Source: an uncultured Streptococcus sp. (GTDB lineage Bacteria > Bacillota > Bacilli > Lactobacillales > Streptococcaceae). Taken from it: a DNA stretch of 5,764 nucleotides. Each line of letters starts with the position of its first letter. Positions within the stretch are counted from its first letter, which is position 1. Position numbers and translations under genes: made by a program. Shown here piece after piece: positions 1 through 5,751 of the stretch. A model generated the notes under the pieces. The model was given only the letters and a program-made list of their open reading frames with translations. It made no database searches and was not told where the DNA came from. The stretch spans positions 1-5,764 of the forward strand of contig NZ_CAUFJQ010000108.1 of the NCBI RefSeq assembly GCF_959025735.1. Reading direction: 5' to 3'.

Positions 1-1
1 A

Positions 2-55
2 AAAGCTGATGAAATCAGCGTAGTAGAGCCCACTCAACCACTGCGTCTTGCTTGA
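2..55. other. Ambiguous open tail at the left window edge (CDS end or intergenic repeat)
   Basis: On the plus strand one frame is open from base 2 to a TGA at 53-55 and reads KADEISVVEPTQPLRLA, which could be the last 17 residues of a gene starting outside the window. I do not recognise it. The minus strand is also open here and reads protein-like (…TQWLSGLYYADFISF). A small inverted repeat (GCTGAT 5-10, ATCAGC 14-19) lies inside. Peptides of this kind are often mistaken translations of streptococcal intergenic repeats, so this may be a truncated repeat rather than a coding end. The sequence is too short to decide. Confidence 0.2.
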
Positions 56-72
56 TAATCCAAAAACAATTA

Positions 73-100
73 AGAGGCTAGGATTTCTGTCCCACTCTCT
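73..100. repeat. Remnant of a short streptococcal-type intergenic repeat
   Basis: The stretch GGATTTCTGTCCCACTCTCT (81-100) is, on the other strand, AGAGTGGGACAGAAATCC. From memory this is a common intergenic motif in streptococcal genomes, often found as one arm of a hairpin. The partner arm is not intact here: only AGAG at 73-76 offers weak pairing to CTCT. I infer a degenerate half-copy with no evident function. The recognition rests on recall, not on a search. Confidence 0.3.
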
Positions 101-142
101 AAACGTATAGGAACTAATTTTTAAAATGATTCATGATATACG

Positions 143-280
143 AAAACTTTCCGCCGTGAGAAAAGTGCTTGAAACATGATAATTTCAAGCACTCGGGAGT
201 TTTGAAACCTTAGGTTCAAAACTAAGTCATGGAACTTCGTAGAAGTTCGCTAACGTCCGTACTCACCTAAGGAAAGTTTT
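143..280 (+). repeat. 138-base structured repeat, copy 1
   Basis: The ends are inverted repeats: AAAACTTTCC (143-152) and GGAAAGTTTT (271-280). Inside them GTGAG (156-160) pairs with CTCAC (262-266). Three hairpins follow: 165-174 with 183-192 (10 bp, loop 175-182); 198-209 with 213-223 (one bulged A); and 232-238 with 242-248 (7 bp, loop GTA), the last extended by GTCA 226-229 with TAAC 251-254. CGGG (194-197) can pair with TCCG (256-259), closing the second and third hairpins into one subdomain. A second copy lies 2950 bases downstream in the same orientation, about 88% identical and without indels. No open frame of note and no target-site duplication are visible. It could be a non-coding RNA, a cis-acting RNA structure, or a non-autonomous hairpin element (MITE-like). 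I do not match it to BOX, RUP or SPRITE from memory. Confidence 0.9.
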
Positions 281-303
281 TAAGTTGATTTTATCTATAT
301 TTT

Positions 304-340
304 AAGGATTGGCAAAAAATACCAATCCTTTCTTTTTTTT
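304..340 (+). terminator. Rho-independent terminator (plus strand)
   Basis: A 9-bp stem, AAGGATTGG (304-312) with CCAATCCTT (322-330), has a 9-base A-rich loop and is followed by TCTTTTTTTT (331-340). There is no T run on the other side, so it acts in the plus direction only. It begins 24 bases after repeat copy 1. It would end transcripts from a gene left of the window, or a transcript of the repeat itself, and insulates the operon promoter downstream. Confidence 0.85.
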
Positions 341-369
341 AAAGTGTTTCCCCTCAAAAATTCTGATAG

Positions 370-386
370 TTTACGAATCGTTTACG
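370..386 (+). promoter_or_regulatory. Direct repeat TTTACG-N5-TTTACG, possible response-regulator site
   Basis: TTTACG occurs at 370-375 and again at 381-386. A preceding G is shared, giving GTTTACG at 369-375 and 380-386. The 11-base period puts both half-sites on one face of the helix, the arrangement used by OmpR-family regulators. The streptococcal CiaR site (TTTAAG-N5-TTTAAG) has the same spacing but differs by one base per half-site. The repeat ends 14 bases upstream of the -35 box. No regulator can be assigned from sequence alone. Confidence 0.4.
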
Positions 387-391
387 GTTGG

Positions 392-405
392 TGGAATCGC
401 TTGCA
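392..405 (+). promoter_or_regulatory. cre-like (CcpA) site overlapping the -35 box
   Basis: TGGAATCGCTTGCA fits the relaxed catabolite-responsive consensus TGNAANCGNWNNCA at every fixed position. It has one mismatch to the stricter form with R before CG. It overlaps the -35 hexamer at 401-406, a position where CcpA binding would block RNA polymerase. Repression of the dipeptidase operon by preferred sugars is inferred. The consensus is degenerate, so chance is a real alternative. Confidence 0.4.
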
Positions 406-430
406 AAACAGGATCATAAAAGAGTATACT
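401..430 (+). promoter_or_regulatory. Sigma-70-type promoter of the dipeptidase-prsW operon
   Basis: The -35 is TTGCAA (401-406) and the -10 is TATACT (425-430), with an 18-base spacer. Transcription would begin near 437, leaving an untranslated leader of about 30 bases. The leader carries AAGGAG (454-459), 6 bases before the ATG. This is the only good promoter between the terminator at 304-340 and the gene, and no terminator follows it before 2967, so it should drive both genes. Confidence 0.7.
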
Positions 431-465
431 AAATAAGGAAAAACAATTTTAAAAAGGAGTTTAGG

Positions 466-2127
466 ATGAAGAAGCACTATTTTCGCTCAGCTGTAGCAGC
501 CATGCTTCCGCTTTTGTTGATTGCTCAACCTGTTGAGGCCTGTACGGGGTTCATCATCGGGAAGAAACTGACGGCCGACGGCTCGACCTTGGTAGGGCGT
601 ACCGAAGATTTAGAGCCCAACCATAATAAAAATTTTGTGGTCAGAGAGCGCGTCTACAATAAAAAAGGTGCCATTTTTGAAGATGCTGCCAACGGTTTTC
701 AATATCCCTTGCCAGAGATTAGCTATAAGTATACAGCGGTCCCAGATGTCACCCCAGATCAGGGAATTTTTGACGAAGCAGGATTCAATGAATATGGGGT
801 TTCCATTTCTGCGACTGTATCTGCTTCAGCAAATGACAAGATCCAAAAGGTGGATCCCTATGTCAAGGATGGCCTCGCAGAATCGGGCTTGACCAGTATC
901 GTTCTCCCAAGTGTGAAAACCGCAAGAGAAGGGGTTGAACTCATTGCTAAAATCGTTGAAGAAAAAGGCGCTGCAGAAGGAAATATTGTGACCATTGCCG
1001 ATAAAGAAGGCGTCTGGTATATGGAAATCCTATCTGGTCACCAATATGCGGCCATTCTCTTCCCAGAAGACCGCTTTGCAGTCTTTCCAAATACTTTCTT
1101 CTTAGGCCATGTTGATTTATCGGATACAGAGCGTACGATTGCCTCAAAAGATCTTGAAAAAGTCGCCAAGGACGCAAATAGCTATAAGGAAGTGGATGGA
1201 AAATTCCATGTTTCTCAATCCTATAATCCGCCTTTGCAAGAAGCAGATCGCTCGCGGGTTTGGTCGGGGATCAAATCGCTAGACCCAAGCTCTCCTGTTA
1301 AATATGACGATGCGTCCTTTGATCTTCTTCATACAACTGATCGGAAATTAACTCTCCGCGATGCCATGAATCTCCAACGCAATCGTTTGGAAGGAACCAA
1401 ATACAAACCACAGGATCAAATGGAGTTGGATGGAAAAGGCATCCCGAAAAAAGGAGAGTTTGATGCTGTTTATAAATACCCCATCTCCAATCCAAATGTC
1501 ATGGAGGCCCATATTTTCCAACTGAAAGACGATGTCCCAGCAAGTGCGGGTGGAGGCACCATGTGGCTGTCGATGGGCAGTCCGCGGAATGCTCCATACT
1601 TACCGTACTATGGCAATATTCTCAACACCTATCAAGCCTACCAAGAATTAGGGGATCATTACAATGATCGCTCTTGGTATTGGACCATTTCAAGAATCAA
1701 TGACCTTGTGGCCAAGTATCCAGATTTATTCGAAGATGGGGCGATTCGTACTGAAATGGAACGGTTGGAGTCTCAGTGGATGGTCGAACAAGATCTGAGT
1801 GATCAGGAACAAATTGCTCTTGCTTCTCAGCCTGAAGAAGCTAGTAAGAAGGCAACAGAGGAAAGCTTAGCAAGAGCTGAGAAGACCTTCGAACGCTTGC
1901 AAGAAATCAGAAAAGAAGCAGAACAAAAGGTGGCAGATGAACACGGAAAAAGTGCCCTGCAAGATCTAGATGACGAAGAAGATGCTGCTTATGAAGAGAA
2001 GATTGATCTCGTTGATTTTGACTATGATTACATTCTAGCAGCAGGCTTGTTCGGGGCAACCCTTCTAGCGATTGTGATCTACCTGATTCGCTCAAAGAAA
2101 CAAAAGGGAGGAAAACAAGATGACTAA
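466..2127 (+). CDS. Exported, membrane-anchored C69-family dipeptidase (PepD-like Ntn hydrolase)
   Basis: The 553-residue product belongs to peptidase family C69, whose members hydrolyse dipeptides or small amide bonds with an N-terminal Cys nucleophile. Residues 1-25 form a signal peptide (basic KKH start, hydrophobic 9-20, VEA before the cut). The next residue is Cys26, opening the family's N-terminal motif CTGFIIG, with D38-G39-S40, R45 and D48 in expected places. Cys26 is the only cysteine. VEAC is a poor lipobox because of Glu at -2, so a catalytic role fits better than lipidation. Other family-like parts are NEYGVS (108-113) and MWLSMGSPRNAPYLPYY (366-382). After the catalytic region (to about 430) comes a charged, probably helical stalk (about 440-515), a membrane helix (522-541) and a basic tail, placing the enzyme outside the cell. 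That tail makes it longer than the roughly 470-residue cytoplasmic PepD of lactobacilli. AAGGAG 6 bases upstream supports this ATG. Substrate is unknown; cell-wall or host peptides are possible. Confidence 0.88.
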   Translation: MKKHYFRSAVAAMLPLLLIAQPVEACTGFIIGKKLTADGSTLVGRTEDLEPNHNKNFVVRERVYNKKGAIFEDAANGFQYPLPEISYKYTAVPDVTPDQGIFDEAGFNEYGVSISATVSASANDKIQKVDPYVKDGLAESGLTSIVLPSVKTAREGVELIAKIVEEKGAAEGNIVTIADKEGVWYMEILSGHQYAAILFPEDRFAVFPNTFFLGHVDLSDTERTIASKDLEKVAKDANSYKEVDGKFHVSQSYNPPLQEADRSRVWSGIKSLDPSSPVKYDDASFDLLHTTDRKLTLRDAMNLQRNRLEGTKYKPQDQMELDGKGIPKKGEFDAVYKYPISNPNVMEAHIFQLKDDVPASAGGGTMWLSMGSPRNAPYLPYYGNILNTYQAYQELGDHYNDRSWYWTISRINDLVAKYPDLFEDGAIRTEMERLESQWMVEQDLSDQEQIALASQPEEASKKATEESLARAEKTFERLQEIRKEAEQKVADEHGKSALQDLDDEEDAAYEEKIDLVDFDYDYILAAGLFGATLLAIVIYLIRSKKQKGGKQDD

Positions 2128-2947
2128 AATTCAAAGAGCCTCTATCTATCTTTTTCTACTGTTTGCAGGAATTGGCTTGGAGTTTGAACTCGGTCATCTT
2201 TCTCAACAAGAATTTAGCCAGTCTGCAGGCAGAGACTTAGTCTTAAACTTGTCTGTCTTAGCTGCTATTATTATCCCGCTTTATCTCTTTTCAAAACGAT
2301 TGGCCAAGCAGTTGTCTGTCCCAACTTATGTCTTATGGATTGCCATGTTTGGAGGAGCCTTCGTAGCAGGCTGGTTGAGCTTTTCAGGCAATAGCTTGAT
2401 TGATATTATAAATAGCCATGTGATCAAGGATGCCACTGTCTTTAACAAGTGGACCGATGCCTTGACGGCCCCATTTTCAGAGGAATTCTTTAAGGCTCTA
2501 GTTGCCTTTTGGGTTGTCTTGATGGTTGGCAAGAAAGATCTAAAAGCGATTCTAATTGCAGGCTTGGGCTCTGGCTTTGGTTTTCAAATCATTGAGGATT
2601 TAGGGTATGTTGCCCGCCAAACCAAAACCAGCCAATTAGCCGCGGTTACTGAGGCCATTAACCGGATATCTGGTGGATTAGCTTCACATGCCCTCTATAC
2701 AGCTGTTGTATCAGTTGGTGTCTTCCTCTTGTTGTCTCAAGTGACCCAGCAAAAGGAAAAACTCTTTGGGCTCTGGTGTGTTCTCTCGACAGTAGCCAAT
2801 CACTTCTTATGGAACTCTCCGTTTTATGAAACAGACCATCGGATTAATCTTCTTGTCGGACTGCTCTTTGCCGTCCAAGTAGGGACCTTTATCGAAGTGG
2901 TGCTCTATACCAAGAAAAAGCCCGATCTGCCATTTTTAAAACAATAA
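2120..2947 (+). CDS. PrsW-family intramembrane protease
   Basis: The 275-residue, very hydrophobic product has about eight predicted membrane segments (roughly 6-22, 41-57, 69-87, 122-137, 143-158, 188-206, 214-229, 241-263). It carries the conserved PrsW/M82 motifs: EExxK at E121-E122-K125, the second acidic motif FQIIED with E159-D160, H190 in GGLASH, and H228 in HFLWN (228-232). This family is distantly related to the CPBP/Abi proteases. The best-known member, Bacillus subtilis PrsW, makes the first cut in the anti-sigma factor RsiW; other members have unknown substrates. The start codon overlaps the dipeptidase stop (ATGACTAA, 8 bases shared), with GGGAGG at 2106-2111 inside the upstream gene, so translation is probably coupled. 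No sigma or anti-sigma gene is visible nearby. Possible targets are the membrane-anchored dipeptidase itself or an unlinked protein; a role in bacteriocin immunity is also conceivable for this superfamily. The family call is firm, the role is not. Confidence 0.88.
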   Translation: MTKIQRASIYLFLLFAGIGLEFELGHLSQQEFSQSAGRDLVLNLSVLAAIIIPLYLFSKRLAKQLSVPTYVLWIAMFGGAFVAGWLSFSGNSLIDIINSHVIKDATVFNKWTDALTAPFSEEFFKALVAFWVVLMVGKKDLKAILIAGLGSGFGFQIIEDLGYVARQTKTSQLAAVTEAINRISGGLASHALYTAVVSVGVFLLLSQVTQQKEKLFGLWCVLSTVANHFLWNSPFYETDHRINLLVGLLFAVQVGTFIEVVLYTKKKPDLPFLKQ

Positions 2948-2966
2948 GAAAATTTTTTAAAAACAC

Positions 2967-2998
2967 AAAAGAACTAAGACGTCGGTCTTAGTTCTTTT
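2967..2998. terminator. Strong hairpin terminator in the convergent gap, probably bidirectional
   Basis: AAAAGAACTAAGAC (2967-2980) pairs perfectly with GTCTTAGTTCTTTT (2985-2998) over 14 bp with a GTCG loop. It begins 19 bases after the prsW stop. The stem's A-rich left flank, read from the minus strand, gives a T-rich tail (TTTTGTGTTTTT), so it can also stop transcripts from mvaA. In the plus direction the T run lies within the stem. It is the only convincing terminator between the two convergent operons. Confidence 0.8.
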
Positions 2999-3092
2999 AG
3001 AATGCAAACAAACTGTTTTTTACATAAAACAATCTAAGTGATGAAGAATAATTAAAACTGATAATACCAGTAGGCTCGTTCAAACATACATT

Positions 3093-3230
3093 GAAACTTT
3101 CCGCAGTGAGAAAAGTGCTAGAAATTGGATTGTTTCTAGCGCTCGGGAGTTTTGGAACCTTGGGTCCAAAACTAAGTCATGGAACTTCGAAGAAGTTCGC
3201 TGACGTCCGTACTCACCTAAGGAAAGTTTC
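3093..3230 (+). repeat. 138-base structured repeat, copy 2
   Basis: This copy aligns with copy 1 (143-280) without gaps. The ends are GAAACTTTCC (3093-3102) and GGAAAGTTTC (3221-3230), and pairing extends two bases further each way (3091-3232). GTGAG 3106-3110 pairs with CTCAC 3212-3216. The hairpins are 3115-3124 with 3133-3142, 3148-3159 with 3163-3173, and 3182-3188 with 3192-3198 inside GTCA 3176-3179 with TGAC 3201-3204. Against copy 1, A-T became G-C at the outer end, T-A became A-T at 3120/3137, and A-T became G-C at 3155/3166. The single-sided stem changes are compatible too: T-G at 3116/3141, and C-G at 3178/3202 repairing a C-A mismatch. It lies between the terminator and the mvaA stop, so mvaA readthrough would carry its complement. 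The preceding 2999-3092 is A/T-rich, with no good promoter or other feature that I can see. Confidence 0.9.
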
Positions 3231-3280
3231 AAAAATGACATTGTCTTCAATCTGAAAACGAAAAACATGTCTTGGTTCTT

Positions 3281-4543
3281 TTATTTTCTCAATTCTTGTA
3301 AGAGTGTTTGTGCTTTTTCTAAATTAAAGGGTTTGTTTTCAAGGAGTTGGCTGACCAGACGGGGAACTTCCTCTTCCTTCGCTCCTGCTAGAAGAGCGAG
3401 GGAGCGTGCTTGGAGTTTCATATGTCCTGCTTGGATCCCTGTGGTGACAAGGGCTTTGAGGGCAGCGAAATTCTGCGCTAAACCGAGTGACGCGATGATA
3501 CCGGCTAATTCGATAGCAGAAGGTTCTCCTAGTAAACGGTGGCTGACTTGAACCGTAGGGTTGAGGCCAATGGAGCCTCCTTTTGTTGCAACTGGCATTG
3601 GTAGGGTGATCTCACCATAGAGTTTTTTCTCTTCCGGCTGACTTGTCCAGCGACTCAAGCCTTTGTATGAGCCGCTTTGTGTAGCATAGGCATGAGCTCC
3701 AGCTTCGATGGCCCGCCAGTCATTACCTGTCGCGAGAACAAGGGCATCAATCCCATTAAAAATCCCCTTGTTATGAGTGGCCGCACGGTAAGGATCTACT
3801 TGAGCCAGTTGGCTGGCCAACTCCATCCGGTGGGCAATCTCAATGGCTTCCTCAGGATTTCGACTCAGTACTTTAAAATCGATGGCACATCTTGCACTCA
3901 CTAAGGAGCGGGTAGCTAAATTGGATAAAATCGCCATTAAGGCCTGTCCACCAGAGAGTTCTTGGACGCGATCCGTTAGGGCTTCCAGCATGGTGTTGAG
4001 CATATTAGCCCCCATGGCTTCTTTTGGGTCAACCGCCAAGTAAACGATGAGAAAATCCCCTTTGTGTTCAATCCAAAGATCCCGTGCTCCACCTCCACGC
4101 TTGACGATAGAAGGATAGGCCTCATTAGCCAGCTGAAGGAGGGTTTCCTTGTCTTCTAGGATGCGCTTGCTAGCCATTTCCACATCCATAACATCTGTCA
4201 GAGCAATCTCACCGATCATTTGGCGTTGGTGCACTTGGGTGGTGAAACCGCCCGAACGTTGGATGAGCTTGGCTGCAAAGCTGGCTGCAGCAACTACGGA
4301 AGGCTCTTCTGTGACCATGGGAAGGACATAGTCACGACCATTGATCAGAAAATAAGGAGCAAGGCTAAAAGGCAGATCAAAGGTCGACAAGACATTTTCC
4401 GTCAGTTGATCTGCAATAGAGAGGGGGAGTCCCTTTTGTTCTTTTAAGATCTGTGCTTCATCCCAAGTTAAGAGGCCTTCCTTCAGTAAGGCCTCTATGC
4501 GTTCAGTGGGCGAAAGTTTTGCAAAACCTGGTAATCGTGCCAT
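3281..4543 (-). CDS. mvaA: Hydroxymethylglutaryl-CoA reductase, class II
   Basis: The 420-residue enzyme reduces HMG-CoA to mevalonate with a nicotinamide cofactor, the second step of the mevalonate pathway, in the cytoplasm. It is a class II (bacterial-type) enzyme lacking the membrane domain of eukaryotic forms. Catalytic positions known from the Pseudomonas mevalonii enzyme are present: Glu in TEEPSVV (E79/E80), Lys259 in HNKG, Asp275 in TGNDW, and His374 in GHMKLQARS on the C-terminal flap. AMGANMLNT (176-184) matches the cofactor-binding region. The length is normal for the family and I see no truncation. It is the second gene of a minus-strand operon: its ATG shares a base with the mvaS stop (TAATG). 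There is no good Shine-Dalgarno in front (AGAAAGTAGAAAAATA), so coupled translation from mvaS is likely. No terminator lies directly after its stop. Confidence 0.95.
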   Translation of the reverse strand: MARLPGFAKLSPTERIEALLKEGLLTWDEAQILKEQKGLPLSIADQLTENVLSTFDLPFSLAPYFLINGRDYVLPMVTEEPSVVAAASFAAKLIQRSGGFTTQVHQRQMIGEIALTDVMDVEMASKRILEDKETLLQLANEAYPSIVKRGGGARDLWIEHKGDFLIVYLAVDPKEAMGANMLNTMLEALTDRVQELSGGQALMAILSNLATRSLVSARCAIDFKVLSRNPEEAIEIAHRMELASQLAQVDPYRAATHNKGIFNGIDALVLATGNDWRAIEAGAHAYATQSGSYKGLSRWTSQPEEKKLYGEITLPMPVATKGGSIGLNPTVQVSHRLLGEPSAIELAGIIASLGLAQNFAALKALVTTGIQAGHMKLQARSLALLAGAKEEEVPRLVSQLLENKPFNLEKAQTLLQELRK

Positions 4544-5715
4544 TATTTTTCTACTTTCTGGTAAGTGCGTTGGTGTTCCTTGATCTCTGTCAAAGCATAA
4601 GTTTGAAGTGTAGCAGGCTCAAACACTTGATTGCCATTAGAGTCTAGATCTACTTCCTCATAAAAGAGTCGTTCGTAGTCAGCAACACTAAGAACCGTCC
4701 GTTGATCTAGTTTGTCCATACGTTTGTGATCTAGGAGTTGCTCAAAACCAGGAACGAGATTGGCACTAAAGATCTCAGAAACTGCTCCACTTCCATAGCT
4801 AAAGAGGGCGATCCGATCTCCAGCTTTGAGTTGGGGTTGATTTTCCAGTAGTGATAGCAAGCCTAGGAAAAGAGATCCAGTGTAGATATTTCCTACGCGT
4901 TGGCTGTATAGAATCGATTGATCAAAGTTGTATTGTAATTGATCTTTTTTCTCTTCTGATACTGACTTATCCAAGATTTTTTTCAAGCCCTTGAGAGCTA
5001 ATTTCGGATAAGGCAAGTGGAAGCAGACAGCAGCAAAGTCTGTCAAGGCAAGGCTAGTCCGTTTCTGGTATTCCTCCCAAGTTGTTTTCAGAGAATCTAG
5101 ATATTGTTGTGTTGAATAAATCCCATTCACGAAAGGAGTGGTCGCATAATTTGGACGCCAAAAATCCATCACATCGCGTGTTTGGGCAACATTATCATCG
5201 TTAAAAGATAGAATACGAGGATTTTGGCTGATCAGCATAGCAACCGCTCCAGCCCCTTGTGTCGGTTCACCAGGAGTTCCAATTCCATATTTAGCAATGT
5301 CACTGGCAATGACCAAGACCTTACTCTGAGGGAATTTTTCAACATGGAGTTTAGCATAATCCAAAGCAGCAGTTGCAGCATAGCAGGCTTCTTTCATCTC
5401 AAAAGAGCGGGCGAAAGGCTGGATATCTAGTAAGCCATGGACAAACACAGCAGCAGCCTTACTCTGGTCAATTCCAGATTCTGTCGCAAGAATCACCATG
5501 TCGATCGCTTCTTTATCTTCGTCTGTTAAAATATCATCTGCTGCAGTAGCAGCCAATGTGACGATGTCTTCTGTGATCGGTGCCACGCTTTGTTCTTTTA
5601 AGAGAAGACCCTTGCTCAGTTTTTCGGGATCGGTATCACGAGCAGTAGCCAAATCTTCTAAACGCAAGACATAAGGGCTCGTCGCAAAACCAATCTTATC
5701 AATCCCAATTGTCAT
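4543..5715 (-). CDS. mvaS: Hydroxymethylglutaryl-CoA synthase
   Basis: The 390-residue enzyme condenses acetyl-CoA with acetoacetyl-CoA to HMG-CoA in the cytoplasm, supplying mvaA. It has a thiolase-like fold. The catalytic triad sits at the numbering known for staphylococcal and enterococcal enzymes: Glu79 (ATESGID), nucleophile Cys111 (MKEACYAATAAL) and His233 (VCFHLPYPK). Other family stretches are FWRPNY (185-190), GNIYTGSLFLGLLSLLE and FSYGSGAVSEIFS. The length is typical and the frame is intact. AGAGG (5722-5726, minus strand) lies 6 bases before the ATG, supporting this start. It leads the mvaS-mvaA operon. The remaining pathway genes (mevalonate kinase, phosphomevalonate kinase, diphosphomevalonate decarboxylase, isomerase) are not here, as expected in streptococci, where they usually lie in another cluster. 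Confidence 0.96.
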   Translation of the reverse strand: MTIGIDKIGFATSPYVLRLEDLATARDTDPEKLSKGLLLKEQSVAPITEDIVTLAATAADDILTDEDKEAIDMVILATESGIDQSKAAAVFVHGLLDIQPFARSFEMKEACYAATAALDYAKLHVEKFPQSKVLVIASDIAKYGIGTPGEPTQGAGAVAMLISQNPRILSFNDDNVAQTRDVMDFWRPNYATTPFVNGIYSTQQYLDSLKTTWEEYQKRTSLALTDFAAVCFHLPYPKLALKGLKKILDKSVSEEKKDQLQYNFDQSILYSQRVGNIYTGSLFLGLLSLLENQPQLKAGDRIALFSYGSGAVSEIFSANLVPGFEQLLDHKRMDKLDQRTVLSVADYERLFYEEVDLDSNGNQVFEPATLQTYALTEIKEHQRTYQKVEK

Positions 5716-5745
5716 TCTTAACCTCTTTTTTATTTGATATCTACT

Positions 5746-5751
5746 AGTATA
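5746..5751 (-). promoter_or_regulatory. Probable -10 box of the mvaS-mvaA promoter
   Basis: Read on the minus strand, TATACT lies 30 bases before the mvaS ATG, placing transcription start near 5739 with a leader of about 24 bases that includes the AGAGG ribosome site. The -35 box would fall at or beyond the window edge and cannot be checked. The hexamer overlaps the palindrome ACTAGT (5743-5748). Confidence 0.5.

Noticed and set aside
143..280. Treating the repeat as an insertion sequence with a transposase or as a CRISPR repeat
   Set aside because: It is too short to encode a transposase, has no visible target duplication, and occurs as two distant copies without spacer periodicity.
535..543. 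Reading VEAC (residues 23-26) as a lipoprotein lipobox
   Set aside because: Glu at -2 does not fit the lipobox, and the following CTGFIIG motif with D38 and R45 is the C69 catalytic N-terminus.
635..892. 85-codon plus-strand open frame in another phase
   Set aside because: It lies wholly inside the dipeptidase gene, whose frame carries the family motifs.
3019..3065. Promoter upstream of repeat copy 2 (TTTACA at 3019-3024, GATAAT at 3060-3065)
   Set aside because: The spacing of 35 bases is far from 17, and no better pair is present.
3080..3268. 62-codon open frame on the minus strand across repeat copy 2
   Set aside because: It is mostly a translation of the structured repeat, has no family resemblance, and the copies vary as structure rather than by codon position.
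3267..3551. 94-codon plus-strand open frame
   Set aside because: It runs antisense to the 3' part of mvaA, a clear enzyme gene, and has no recognisable protein features.
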